A stretch of DNA of 64,000 bases, taken from Tubulanus polymorphus. Lineage: Eukaryota; Nemertea; Palaeonemertea; Tubulaniformes; Tubulanidae. Of this stretch, positions 1 through 12,800 are shown piece by piece; the first letter of the stretch is position 1, and every line of letters starts with the position of its first letter. The stretch covers positions 2,344,485 to 2,408,484 of the forward strand of contig NC_134027.1 of assembly GCF_964204645.1 (NCBI RefSeq), written 5' to 3'. Position numbers and translations under genes: made by a program. The notes under the pieces are model-generated. The model was not told the origin of the DNA. It worked only from the letters and a program-made list of their open reading frames with translations, and searched no databases.

Positions 1-1379
1 ACATTTTAGAAAATTTGCAATATCCAGAATTTCTTTTCTTGTTGACTCGACGGTATAAGGTGTCTGTCTAATTAGCGCTTGTTCTCTTGTGTTCAGATCC
101 AGATCAATGCGTGTTAGTCGAGTCATAAATTACTGGAAATGTCATCCATTTGAATCAGAAAATCAATCAATATTTCTCGAGAAGATCTGCAAGATAAAAC
201 TAACTAGACTTTGAATAATGAAGACCGAGGGGAAGGTAGAATTCCTGTCATTGGGGTAAAATCTATCACACTAATCAATAAATATTTATTGATCCGCGTT
301 GTATGGTCTATAAGAGTAGAAACTTTATTCATAGCTCACAATGTATTTTCTCTACATACATATTATGCGCCAGGCCCTAATTGACGAGGTCCTAATTATC
401 GTCCATCAAAGCTGGGGTCGGTCATGCGGTTATATTCATAGCTAATTTGATCAGTTATATATGTTGTGAGAGGATCACCGCTGCTACTGCTGCTGGGTTT
501 CGATAGCATCCACACTGATTATAGTATCTATCATCAGAGAATTGTGAGATATATGCGTAGTCGGATTGCTAGAGGCAACTACCAACAACATGACACACAT
601 GACACACGTTATATTTAAAATGCATATATTGGCCACAACAACATTGAAATAAGAGTCCTATTAAAATAAAGGATATCTATTTATATCTAGTTTACTATAT
701 ATTTTTCATGTGATATAACCTTGAATTAATGCCTCGAGGCGTTCGCTCGGATCTATAAGAATGATAGTCTTTGATAAATATTGCTATTCATTTAATTGAC
801 TGTTATGTTTATGGGACAGTGATGAGCATTAATACTTCACACCCGACCGACGAGAGGATTATTGTTATGAATTGCTGAAAATTGTAGCAATTTATATTTG
901 ATTTCCGTAGCAGATTTCTGTCAAGGTCATTCGAATGATTAATAAGTCTTTATAGAAGAGAAAATTCGAGCGTTATTACGATTGAAGGACCGAGATACAT
1001 GATGTACAATCATTAATTGAATGAATCGCATAGTTCAATACGTATATATATATATATATATATATAGCAGCACGAAGGAGCACCTCTAATGCTGTGGTGG
1101 CAGTAGATCGGTTCATTCAATCGGTGGAGAATGATTCGTTCTCCGGGTTCAACTCATTCACTACTCCTCATTTTATTGTCTGACTTGGTTCTCAATAATG
1201 CCGCTATGGTAACTGTGCTACAACCTTCCTCCGGTCTGTTCGTAGTTGCTAATTAATAATCATTTACAAACACCACGATGATGATGCAGTCCGTTCTTAT
1301 TCGCCATCGGGAGCCAATTATCGCATTGACGAAATTTTGAAGATTTTATCCGTTTAATCCGTGAGGTGACCGACTACGG

Positions 1380-1420
<41 letters not shown>

Positions 1421-1581
1421 ATATGCGGTGCGTGTGCTTACATGTGGAGCTAACTACAACTCAGTGTTCTTGACACTTACAAAGTTTTAAACGAGAGGAG
1501 TCCTCGTCGAATTTCTGGCGAGATATAAATCGTTTTTTTTCTTATCGTGAATTCTCGCGCGGAGAGACGTCGGCCTCATTG
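1..1581. other. Upstream region of AHCYL first exon A
   Basis: I see no coding exon here. The stretch is AT-rich and holds two TA dinucleotide runs (about 1044-1066 and 1383-1416). The second run lies about 170 bases before the exon A start codon, so the promoter and 5' leader of the longest AHCYL transcript should lie in the last few hundred bases. No TATA box can be separated from the TA runs. A short CTG-rich patch sits near 481-500. Confidence 0.4.
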
Positions 1582-1783
1582 ATGATGTCATTAAAGAAAT
1601 TGTTTGTAAAGAATTCGCTCGACAACAATCTTAAATGCAACGACTTGGATATACCGCATAAGATATACGAACAAAATCCGTTCAAAGAAAATCAGCGACG
1701 AAGGAGTAGTATAACTATTGATAAAAAATATCGCGACGATCGCAGGATAAGCATTGTCAGTTCAGGTGGAACTTCGGGCGATT
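1582..1783 (+). CDS. AHCYL2: AHCYL alternative first coding exon A
   Basis: Coding first exon of 67 codons plus one base, from ATG 1582 (an adjacent ATG follows at 1585) to a strong GTAAG donor at 1784. It ends in phase 1, and the leftover T joins CC of the common exon at 23132 to make serine. The encoded N terminus is basic and serine-rich. It contains RRRSS, then DDRRIS and a Ser/Gly stretch just before the junction, so several R-R-x-S type kinase sites precede the conserved SYTGSSSDEED segment. Spliced to the core, it gives about 521 residues. The intron to the common exon would be 21.3 kb. No homologue of this N terminus is known to me. The assignment rests on the open frame, the start, the donor and the shared phase. 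The start-codon context is only fair. Confidence 0.66.
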
Positions 1784-2122
1784 GTAAGTTTTCTCTTCAT
1801 TCTTATCAAATATTGATTCCAGTTGTTTTTGGCCCACGCACTCAATTTTCAGGATTCTAGATCCTTGGTTATCAGTATCCCAGGTTTGCAGTCAATAAAA
1901 TACAGGAAAGCCCTGACATTTGTTTCTTGTCTAGGTGTTGTTTATTTAGTTGTATTTATAGATTTGTTTAGACACTGTGGTTAATTGCTGTTTTGTTAAT
2001 GGAATGTTTCGAGACCTGATTCTGGTATGGTGTTGTTTTCTGTTTTGATATTGATGAAAATAACTCATTTTTAACAAGTATTTATCCCAGAAATTTGACT
2101 TGTCAAGTGTTTTTCCTTGGCC

Positions 2123-2387
2123 CAGGACCCAGTTACACAGTTCTTATTTAAGATTTGACTCGGAGTTAACTCATTGAAAATGGGCTAATTTTTTTTTTTT
2201 TTAATTTTTTTATTGTTAATCTTATTGTTGATCTTAAAATAGGGATTGTCCCTGTTGTTTATTTGGTTTGTAAATTTCGTTAGATTTTTTGATTGAGTGT
2301 CCCTTACAGACCCACCACACCTGCCGGGAGCGAAACGAACTAATTTTAACTGAGAGTTAACTCTAACTCACAACTGTGGAACTGGAT
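2123..2387. mobile_element. Fold-back element split by a nested retroposon
   Basis: The outer arms (about 2123-2192 and 2340-2387) are inverted copies of a CAGTTCCACAGTT...GAGTTAACTC motif. They match the intact compact copy at 3663-3773. The centre is displaced by an insertion with its own flanking duplication, annotated next. The arms pair over roughly 45 bases with some mismatches. The element is non-autonomous and has no reading frame. Confidence 0.6.
2193..2339 (-). mobile_element. Small retroposon (SINE-like) with 8-bp target duplication
   Basis: The insertion is flanked by CTAATTTT at 2185-2192 and again at 2340-2347. Its left end is a long T run, which is a poly(A) tail when read on the minus strand. 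Its right end (about 2292-2339) carries GTCCCTTACAGACCCACC and CACACCTGCCGGGAGCGAA. The same phrases recur near 61177-61215, so this is a dispersed family. Length without duplications is 147 bases. The T run makes the left duplication partly ambiguous. Confidence 0.55.
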
Positions 2388-3465
2388 CCTTATGTTTTTT
2401 GTTGTTGTTATTTTTCAGTTGATATTTCGGTTGATATGCGTAGTACGCAAAAAGCCTTCAATAATTAATGAAAAACCAATGAATTTTCACAATGAAATAA
2501 CTATCAGTTGTAATTGATGTCATAACACGCGGTATTTCGTATTAATTGATCTCAATTCCCTCATCAACGTATAACCTCGGAGTAATCAGGCTGATTACTC
2601 CAAGGTATAACCTACCACGATAGACAGTTTCATTGATGTGATGACTGTGAAAAACGCAACATTTCTGATCTTGCACAGATATGATTTCGTTGTAACCAGC
2701 CCAGGCATTCGTGTGACACAGTTATATATAATGATACCGTCAGATGGTACAGGTGCTCTTATGACGGTCTCGAAGTGATCAATTTTATATCGGAAAACAA
2801 ACCTCGTGACAGAATATGATGGTAGCCTGTATTATTGAGGAGAGTGGTTTCTGTTTGCTGGATAAACTTACCATTTCTACCCTATGGAAGAATTCCTTTA
2901 CCGAAGTATGAAACCCCACTGGTTTCTTGCGCTTACCGACAACATTCTTGTCGATCTATTTGGAAACGTCTCGCAGCTCTTTCTACGTTTTAGAAATGAT
3001 AATCTATTTCTGGGTGTGGGTAAATGTTGATTTTCTAATTAGGAAAATAGATTTTTATGCACTCAGTAATTGGTTCGAAGTTGTATGCGTATTTATGGTT
3101 GTTTTTCATCGGAGCTTCGCGAATGTCATACTAAACCGACTACTGCTCGTTTGGCATTTGCGAATTTATTCTTGTGATTGCGATAATCCTTTGAATTATC
3201 TGAAATAACTGTCGTTAAGATTTTTGCGGGATTGTGTTTGGCGCGAGTAATAGAACGCAGCAAAGGAAACCCATTAATGACTTGTTTCCCAATGACGCGA
3301 CACTTCACTTTCTAGACAATTAATTTCGGGGAATGTCTATGTTACGATCATTGTTCTGCTGGAAATTACATCAGTTATTTCATGATAAAAAGATTTCGCA
3401 CATAGTACACATCAGTACACATCGGCACAAAATGACAAAAAGTTGACTTACTGCCAAGGTCGAGG

Positions 3466-3661
3466 CAGGGTGACCTGGAATATCTGCAAGATTCAGGGAA
3501 TCAGAAAAATCTAGAAAAAATCCGGCTAAACTTCGGTGGAAATTTGACAAATTTTACAAAAACCTTGAAAACTCAGGAAATTTGGATATGTTATTGACCG
3601 CGTATTTATTCCTCGGATTTATTCAGGGAATTCTATAACATGGAAAAATCAGGGGAAACTC
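3466..3661 (+). repeat. Dispersed CTGGAAAA / TCAGGGAAT repeat, copy 1
   Basis: The segment is full of phrases such as CTTGAAAACTCAGGAAAT, ATTCAGGGAAT and TTATTGACCGCGT. The same phrases recur in similar order at 61966-62190 and, shorter, at 44637-44712 and 34420-34600. It is therefore a dispersed interspersed repeat with no coding frame. Its class is not clear from the sequence. Confidence 0.5.
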
Positions 3662-3662
3662 A

Positions 3663-3773
3663 GGGTCCAGTTCCACGGTTCTGAGTTAAGATTTGACTCT
3701 GAGTTAACTCATGGAAAATGTACTAACCTTAACTCAGAGTTAACACTAACTCATAACTGTGGAACTGAGTCCA
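3663..3773. mobile_element. Compact fold-back element
   Basis: About 110 bases form a hairpin. The left arm reads CCAGTTCCACGGTTCTGAG and runs to GAGTTAACTCAT. The right arm is its inverted copy, ending CATAACTGTGGAACTGAG. It is the intact relative of the interrupted copy at 2123-2387. It contains only terminal repeats and a short centre, like a MITE. No clear target duplication is seen. Confidence 0.6.
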
Positions 3774-5110
3774 GGGGTTTGTAAATTGGTGTTAAGTGGT
3801 GCCACCCTGCCAGGTGTTTTTGACACTTAGGTTTGATTGTAACACATCACCCACTAATGTGTCAGTTTATATATGGAATAGAAATGAAAACACCTGCAGT
3901 CACTGTTTTTCCCACAATATTTCCGTTCCCTCAATATTTCTGCTCGGAAATGAAATATTTCAGACGAATAATGATGAAAAGTGTATTGGATTTCTGTTCC
4001 TTATATAAGAATATAACAGGGAGGTGTCTTTCCCTGTATAAACACAATAGTTCACAATCTTAATACTGTCCGAGATTAATACAGTTACTGCCATGTATTT
4101 GTTCTCAGAAATCCAATATTTCATAAAATTGGCTGTTGTATAAGATTTCTTCAGCCTCGGGCGGAAACCGCAGTTAATGGAATTGTTTTAAAGCGAGGGA
4201 TTTAGTTTCCGCTAAAATACCGTTTGTTCCCCTGTTCTATTTGTTCACCGTCAGCATTTCAGACTGAAAGCTATGTTTATTGACCACGATTGAGCATCCT
4301 TGAACCGCAGTCCTGCAATCAGAAGCCTATCAGCTTCAATTTATCACATATAAGTCAATAACTGAACTTGTATGAAATGTCGAGCATGGAGTGACTGTTT
4401 TCCTATACAGCCTGTGGTGCTAGTGCTCGTGGTGCTAGAGTTATTAAAGCCAAACTAATGGTCGTCTTGAATGTTTACGTTGATTATAATGGGTGATTGA
4501 TTCTCAAATGTCGCCGCTAGCAAAAATTATGCCCAATCTTCGAATCGTAGACTGCCTTTAACAGTTGTAAATAGTTATCAATCATGAATATTGCTCGCGA
4601 GATTATTCATACACGCCCTTTTCAATTAGAATTTAAGATCCGTGGATCAAAGCTTCGATCTATTCAGACTTTAAGCAGCCGCAGTAATTTGCCGTGTAGG
4701 AAGTATTTATCAATGAGAGATTCATGTCAAATCTCTCTCAAGTGACGTTATGAATGAATTCAATTGATTCGATGTTTTATCCGATGTCAATTGTGTAAAC
4801 GATTTCAATGAAGGAGATTCAACTATGAAACTCCTTTATTGCTCCTTCAATTTTGAGAAATATAAGGTAATTAGAAATGTTTGTAGTTGTACAGTCAAGT
4901 ACGTCTAAATCGGTTTCATGGACCAGAACTTTTTGTACCCAATTAGAAACAGAGTTTAGGTATAATGTATGGGATAAAAATTTGATTACAAAACCATCGA
5001 ATTAACGGTTTACTGAGATAAACAGCACCGATTTAGGAAGGGTCTGCTGTTATTGAGATATGTAAGTGATGTGGACACTTCCTTGAAACTTTCTACTTTA
5101 AAATTCCTAA

Positions 5111-5720
5111 TATCCAGGGATGACTGATCTGTAGGGGCCCTGTATATCCAGGAATGATCGATCTGTAGGGGCCCTGTATATCCAGGAATGTCAGATCTGT
5201 AGGGGCCCTGTATATCCAGGAATGACCGATCTGTAGGGGCCCTGTATATCCAGGAATGACCGATCTGTAGGGGCCCTGTATATCCAGGAATGACCGATCT
5301 GTAGGGGCACTGTATATCCAGGAATGACCGATCTGTAGGGGCCCTGTATATCCAGGAATGACCGATCTGTAGGGGCCCTGTATATCCAGGAATGACTGAT
5401 CTGTAGGGGCCCTGTATATCCAGGAATGTCCGATCTGTAGGGACCCTGTATATCCAGGAATGACCGATCTGTAGGGACGTTGTATATCCAGGAATGACCG
5501 ATCTGTAGGGACGTTGTATATCCAGGAATGACCGATCTGTAGGGACGTTGTATATCCAGGAATGACCGATCTGTAGGGGCCCTGTATATCCAGGAATGAC
5601 CGATCTGTAGGGACGTTGTATATCCAGGAATGACCGATCTGTAGGGGCACTGTATATCCAGGAATGACCAATCTGTAGGGGCACTCTATATCCAGGAATG
5701 ACCGATCTGTAGGGACCCTG
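5111..5720. repeat. 34-bp minisatellite, about 18 copies
   Basis: Tandem units of 34 bp built on GACCGATCTGTAGGGG plus CCCTGTATATCCAGGAAT. Variants carry GGCCCTG, GGGCACTG or GGACGTTG at the same place, and the GACGTT variants cluster at 5475-5625. Because 34 is not a multiple of three, the minus strand stays open in a rotating 34-residue pattern and yields misleading reading frames of 192 and 224 codons. These have no upstream gene context and I do not call them genes. The array lies in an AHCYL intron. Confidence 0.92.
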
Positions 5721-8700
5721 GTTTAGCTTAAGATCTAACGTAAGTTACTCATAGATATGGAATTGACGTAATACATATGGCTATTGATGAATTAATGTAA
5801 TCAATAGACCTATATAACTACACTAAGGAACTGGAAAATCAAAACCTGGTTATGATATAATATCACAATTGATTATCAATCAATCATTCTCGTGTAATAC
5901 ACTGCGGCTATTTGTAATATCTTGGAGCAATAATATCCCCACAGATTTCCATCTCCCGGCGTTGCAATTTTAGTATATCTAGATATGATATGAGGTGATA
6001 CTTAACCAAAACTGTTAGCGAAGAAGAATCATATACAGTCGAAACTGACTTACTATTCAAGACAAAGCCTCTGGGCTTTAGGGATAAACCCAGTCAGAAT
6101 GATGCATAAACAATATTGATGGTGTCTACATGTTAATCGGTCTATGCCTGGCTGATGTTTCAAATACCTTGCGAATGTGAACTATGACTGAACCGGTCAT
6201 TTCATGTATAATCAGTCTAATCAGTCTCACGTAATATTTGCAATACATGAAATCGTAGGAAAATGAATGCATGTAGTTGATTAGATGTTAGACCCGTTTG
6301 GCACACAGATCATCATTATCGGACTGAACGACCTGCAAGCTCTGATGTGCAGAAATAGGCAGTGCATGAATAATAACACAATATCTGATTACTGCAGGTT
6401 AATACTAATACAGAACATCTTAGATATATTTACTCCCAGTGTCGACCAATTACTTGATGGTTTATGAAAAATTAATGATGGAAACACATCACAGCACATC
6501 GCGTTGAGTTTGATAAATATTGCTTTTCTAACGCTGAATCCTCTATTTGTTCACCTGAATTTGTTCTGGTCTGGGTTTTTAACTGACCTGTCGAGGCAGA
6601 TATGAACAAAAATTCATTGTCTTAACTAGATTTTCTCAAGGCGTTAATCACTTCCAGTCGAGTCTGTATTATGTCTGTATCTCGTCGTTAGTTTGATTTC
6701 CCTAGGAATATTGTATTTGAACAGTTAGTTCTGCGTAGATCGAATATCTCGTGTTTCAGACACTTAAGTCTTTTGTTCGTGAATAACATTTTCGAAATCT
6801 CAACCGAGCAACTATGAAATTATTGTTATGAGTCTGAAGTTCTGCACGCTTATCGGGAAGTTATTTCCATCTTATCCACTTAAATCTTCATTACTTCTCA
6901 AGATTTATGCATCGCCATAAATCGCGCACCATTTTATCTCCATTCTTGAAAGATGATCTGATCATAGTACGCAGTAGACGATCATCTCGTCATCATCCAC
7001 GCGACAATATCCTTATTTCAGACAGACTTCAGCCATGTATGAAATTACACATTACCAGTTACCCAGCCTAGAAACACCCTAAAAGACACGCATTGCTCAT
7101 CTGGTTAATAGCTAGTCTACTTTGCAAACTCTGAAATTGCTGTCGTTCTCCAATCATTCTTGTATCGCGGATATCATTTCGGTCGCTATATAGCTCATAA
7201 AATACTGTGAAAAAACCATAAAACTGAATTATTGGCAAATGGAAAAATTGTGTTTTCATGAAAAGCTTCGAGACTCTGCGGTACTGACAGGATTGGTCTT
7301 TTCGTATAACTTACAAGTTTTAGTTATTTGTTTGACTGGTGTCGGTTCACTATGAATAATTCACTGATAATTACTTGTGATTATTAATCACATAATGTTT
7401 ATTGCACGTCATCAGTCAGGTTTGTGTAATTAGTATTGTTTACATAACGTTTGTTCTGGAGAGCGATTCAGATGGGAAGCCATTTTGCTCTCGCTTGGCT
7501 TCAGCAAAAATACCTTTGCCTCGAATGGCTTAATGTCGCGGATAATATAGTGAAAGTGTTGAACATGCCAATTACAAATCGTCTGTAATTAAGTTCTTGC
7601 TGAGGTAGTCGCGACAAACTGAAAATGTCAAGTCGCATGCCCTCGGTGCCATTTATACAAAATTGATTCCAGGCCTAATTGAAGAAGTTTTGGAAAAAGA
7701 GATTACAAATTAATGTAAAGCGAAAGGGGTTTTTACTCTTGGTTTGCGAGATTCACGTGTTGATATGATTGTGACATTTCTGTACATTCAGCGGTAATCG
7801 AACATGAGTCTCTTGACTCAGAAAATGTTGCGACCAATCATGAAATGCAGTTACTTTTTGTCCTTCTGTCAACTTACTTGCGTGTCAACGTAGTTATTCA
7901 GGTCTGTTACGCGCTTTTTAAGAGCGATGAAGAGGTTCACCAGCTATACAACCGTGGGAAATAATCATTTTTCCAGCTGAAGAGATCGATGCGCCATCAA
8001 CTAATAAATGTAAACGTGTCTTCTTGATTACGTGGGTGTCTGCGTTCAAGGTTTCTTCAAATTGTCTTCGTTCATTTTGTAGATAGGTTATTATGAATAT
8101 GGCGAATGTTAATCATAAATGTTGTCCTTGTACGATACCCGGTACGTTACATGAGATGACAGTTTCATCTTCAGTTCTCGGGTTTGCAACGTTTTTGTGG
8201 GTGTTAAACGTTTTCCATGCCTGTGTGTGTGTGTGTTCACTGCGTTGGGTAAAGAAGATATATCAAAAGGATGGCCTTAGGGGACTGGGAACTGAAAGTG
8301 CCTCTGACCCATTGATCTATCCAGTTATATGGATGTATGCCTCACAGCTAGGAATATTGGTAAACCACAGACAATAAAAGATCGCAGTTCTAGACAGTAA
8401 TTTCAAAACATGTACCAAAACCTCTGATAACGGTCTTATATTAACCAAATTTATGGTCGGACTTAAGTAACGAATGTTACATAAATGTTGGTATAGATTG
8501 ATCAGTCTTCTAAAAGCGCGCACTTTTCTACGAGTTGAGCAAATTGGTTTTATTGACTAGAGAAATTGGAGAAATCGAATGCTTCGATTCGTGTCTTTTA
8601 GTCGATGGGTTTTATTTCTGCCATAGCTTATTAAAGCATTTGATTCATGATAGAACTATCTGTATCGGGCCGAGGATGTCCGCTTGGATTATGTCACTAA

Positions 8701-9034
8701 TCTAGTTCATCAAGTTGAAGGTTACTGCGCGTTAACTCTTCACATTCATTCGAGGAGATATTACACGCGTTCGTTCGCACTATGTTTAGAATCGTCTAAA
8801 TTAGGCCGGCGTTCAATCTAGCAAAACGTCCATTCTAAATCGGTCCATTCCATTTTAGACCCGTGCCAATTTGGACGGACCTAAAAGATCGATCAATGTC
8901 TGGTTTCGCCGTACTCATGATGACATCTTGCGGGGCCGGTGATAACTATCTGTAGCCTATTCCCACTCTGATTTGGACCATTCTAAATTTGGCCCGTTCC
9001 AGTTAGGTACCCATTATAGAACGTTGATCTGTAG

Positions 9035-9126
9035 CACGGGACAGAATTGAACATCTTCTAATGGTGAAATTTCTCGTTTCCTGTCGGGATAGTTTCTTTT
9101 CAATTTCTAGTATCCCCAAAAAAGTT
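9035..9126. repeat. 92-bp direct duplication, copy 1
   Basis: Starts CACGGGACAGAATTGAACAT and ends in the phrase AGTATCCCC plus an A-rich tail. The second copy at 9748-9839 differs at about two positions. The spacing is 713 bases. The copies share no open frame with a recognised product. Copy 1 abuts the hairpin at 9127 directly. Confidence 0.85.
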
Positions 9127-9189
9127 GGCTGTACTAGGATACAATATCACTGATCTGTAGAATCAGTGATATTGTATCCTAGTACAGCC
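9127..9189. repeat. Perfect hairpin with 28-bp arms and 7-base loop
   Basis: The left arm 9127-9154 (starting GGCTGTACTAGG) and the right arm 9162-9189 (ending CCTAGTACAGCC) are exact reverse complements. The loop is CTGTAGA. The arms are short for a transposon and fully paired, unlike most microRNA precursors, which carry mismatches. It could be a recent inverted duplication, a decayed element or an expressed small-RNA hairpin. The sequence alone does not decide. Confidence 0.8.
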
Positions 9190-9747
9190 GTAAGGCCTGG
9201 TTTACTATGGTTCACTGGTACATTCGTTCATTAGTTATGTAATTTCTATGTCAATTAGACACGCATACAGGCAGATAGTGCGGTCGGTGGTCGATGTTAA
9301 AACCTATGATTTCATGAAGGAAGATAGGCATACTAATCAAACAAACTCTTATCATCGGTAGCGAATGAAATGTCAACCATTTCTTTTCCCGGGTCGGATT
9401 TGTCTTTCTGCGTCTCGACAAATGAGTCGAATGATATGATGACATTTGATGATGCTATCGCGTGTAGCTGACGAAACCTGTTCGTCCTAAAAAGAGACGT
9501 AATTGTAATTTGTACAGCAGCGATGTGACGGAACACCATGTGATTAATAAAGAGATTGCTACTACTGGGATGAAATGATTGATAGGTTTCAGATAATCCA
9601 TTATGTAAGGGGTTTATTCGGTTAAATTAAGAAGATCTTCATTAGCCGTAGTCAAAAACTCAATTTATACAATTCTATCTTCACAGGATATGAGATCAGT
9701 GTCGCGGAAAGGTTTGGTCGTTTATCCCAGTTTGGCTTTGTCAAGAA

Positions 9748-9839
9748 CACGGGACAGAATTGAACATCTTCTAATGGTGAAATTTCTCGTTTCCTGTCGG
9801 GATAGTTTCTTTTCAATTTCTAGTATCCCCGAAAAAGTC
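9748..9839. repeat. 92-bp direct duplication, copy 2
   Basis: Second copy of the segment at 9035-9126. It has the same order of phrases (GAACATCTTCTAATGG, then CGTTTCCTGTCGGG) and ends CCCCGAAAAAGTCG instead of CCCCAAAAAAGTTG. There is no adjacent hairpin on this side. Confidence 0.85.
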
Positions 9840-12800
9840 GATTACTCTCCGCGAAGATGCTGCTGTTATTGGGCCCTGTATCCGGGAACTGGTTTTATGC
9901 ATTGAATAAGTCGGAATAAGAAGTAATCAGATGATTAGCATCACTTTCTAGAACGATAATGTTTGCTGTTTGGTCATCACTCTCATTCATCAGATTAAGC
10001 AACTAAATTTTGAAAGTCACACCAGTCAGTAATAGAGGAGATGACCACACCCGGGGATACACTTGGGATACACACGATACCGGTATATAGGGTTATTGAT
10101 CACCAACGCTGTATCAGTATTCTGAAAGCAGGTCGATATTTCCAATAAGCCGATGTCTCGGATTGTAATCCTCGCTGGCGTTCTGTAGGTTCCGTACTGA
10201 AATGAAAAGTCTTCAATTATGAGGTCGAGATCTGCGTTACATTGTTATCCGAGTAGATCGACATAGAAGAGTTCCAGTTATAAACGTTTTATTTTCTCTG
10301 TAAGAAGTGCCGAGACACTTTACCCGCCTGTCTGGAATAATAAAGATGCAGCTTTTATTCCGATTTAATGACACGTTCACAGGTATTTCCCTCAATAATC
10401 AAAAGTTTGCTCGGATAGAAATGATCTTTACCACCTGCCTCGTTATTTATCTAACTATCCTTTCACATCTTACGATATTGACATTTATCTGGTATTTCGA
10501 ACAGATTTCTTGCCAAGAAATCTGTAATAAATGATGGTGGCCAGTAAATCATATACATCATCTCCATTCTGAATGTGCCCCTAAAAAGGCCTTATTCTAT
10601 TCCTTGCTTCTATACTATTTTGTATGATTGGGATATGAAGCGCTGGAAGTCAATCGAGTTATTTGTCCATTCACTGGGTGTGAGTTAGTCCCTTTTGTGT
10701 GATGAAACGTTGCATATCAAAGTTGTAAGTGATTTGTCAGACTGCGCGAATCGCACGCTGACAAGTTCTTCCCTCTTCAGGGATAATTGATTAGTAAGTT
10801 CGCTGCAAAAAGATCACATTTTTATTGTAGAAAACGAAGGGAATTATAGTCCCTATCTGCGAGCAGATCAATTTCCTCCTTAGACAGTCTGTCATCTCGA
10901 GATCGTGGTGATCACTAGTTTTAACATGTCTTAGGATTTGGATCGCAGCAGGCTCATCAGAACCGTCTACAACGTCATGCGTGCAGTCTCAAATTCAAAA
11001 TCTGAAGATATTTATGATAACTGTTTTTTTGTTCCGTTAATTGATCCAAAGAGACTCTAAAATCTACATGCATTCGACTTACTGAATCTGAATCGAGATA
11101 ATTTGATTTACATTTATTACTCTCTAGACAGAAAGGGTGATGATATTGCCGGTTATGTATGACCTACGGTCTGGACGGTATGATTTGATTTATATAGTAG
11201 TGAATATGCGTAGGATTGATAAGTATGAATTACTCCGGGGTCAAACCATAGTGGTTATCACTATACGCAATCATTTTGCACTAAGTCTTGATAGATTTTC
11301 CATTTGTGTCGGCGTGTGTACCACCACAGGCTGCTACTGAAAGCTATCATCATGGAATGTATTGCACCATTTAAAGTGTCATCCGTATATTTGAAGTATC
11401 TCATTATTGATGCTATATTGCGATCAGTGGATATCTTCGCTGATACTCCATTTCTCTTTTCCTCTTTTCTCTCTTCTAACGTTTAATCTTGCGCGATTGT
11501 TGTCATCTTAAGAGGATTTCGTCGACAAAAGAAATCATGTCTTATTTTCAGTTGATCTGAAATACTTACGTGTATTGTCACCACGGCTTAGAAACCGACT
11601 CTTATCGTAAAGCGTTTGAGAAAATATTGAAACTAAAAAGCTGTGTTTTTTATTATCAGTCGACCGTGTATCGAGGGGATTTGTCATATACTAAGGCATT
11701 ACTCCTGTCATGTATTTTAAGTGCATTTTAAAAATCCTTCTTTCACAAAGAGACCGTCATATAAGCATTAGTCCTGCGGTGATGTACGGATGATGCACTA
11801 GTTATTATTTGGTCATTACGCGAAAGGAATAAATTTATTATAATGCTTTTTGGTATAGCTAATTATTAGAGTGAAACTTCGCATTATCCGTCCTCATTTT
11901 CTAACTAGTGGAAATCATTTCTTCCATTTCTGATATATCAATTTATTTTTGATGTATTTATTTATTATAGTGATATGTGCAATTTTGATACATATAATGT
12001 GTATCAGTTACTATAACTTCACCCGGTCCATAGGCGGATTTATAAGTCACTCTGCTACAAAAAAGAAAATCAGTTTTAGGATTGCCTGGACATAAGATTA
12101 ATCAGTTGGTAGAAGGGTTTATCATCATCATTCTTTATTTGTACTTGATTTACGTTTATATACACAGATATGATAAATGTGCCTGTTTTTCCCATTAATT
12201 TTTGAATTACAGTTTCACAGCTATATTACATCTGAATCAATGTACTAATACAAATATCACTTTGTGTAACTACGCGTTGATTGTATTTGACATTATTCAT
12301 TGAGGGTGTATCACTTTTTATATATCATATCTGGATTAATATCCACTCTACTCAGTATAGCTTGCTATTTGTATTTTTTTGTATCCATGATTTTCATATC
12401 AATCGTACAGATGGGCCATATGAAATAAATCTTACATTTTCATTACACTTTTTAAAATGAAATCTGTCTATTACAGATGCACTGTGATATTTTGTTTAAT
12501 TATTTGCACAGCTGACTGGTTTCCTAATTATTCTCACTGTAAAGTGAACATGAATTAAATTGAATGAAATTACATTAACTAATACTCGTGAAATTGAGTC
12601 AACTCATTCACCATTTCCCCGGGGCTGAAATGAAAACTTAATTGTATATTAATAGACTCTGTTTAGGTTCTATTTGATCGATAAACCGTGCTGTTATAGA
12701 AATGGCAAAATAGGAGAATAGATATTATACTATGTATAAGTTCAAGTGACCTTTATGAAATAGAATGTCATTACTACACTGGCCGTGTAAGAATGATATA

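Noticed and set aside
5010-5684. 192- and 224-codon minus-strand frames
   Set aside because: They come from a 34-bp minisatellite. The peptide rotates through all three frames of the same DNA unit, as expected for an artefact.
5111-5720. CRISPR-like repeat arrays
   Set aside because: All tandem arrays here are head-to-tail units without unique spacers, and the DNA is from an animal.
8093-8377. 94-codon frame with a stretch (KKIYQKDGLRGL) reminiscent of mitochondrial carrier repeats
   Set aside because: Only about a dozen residues resemble the family. There are no carrier signature motifs, no neighbouring exons and a low-complexity valine/cysteine run from a GT microsatellite.
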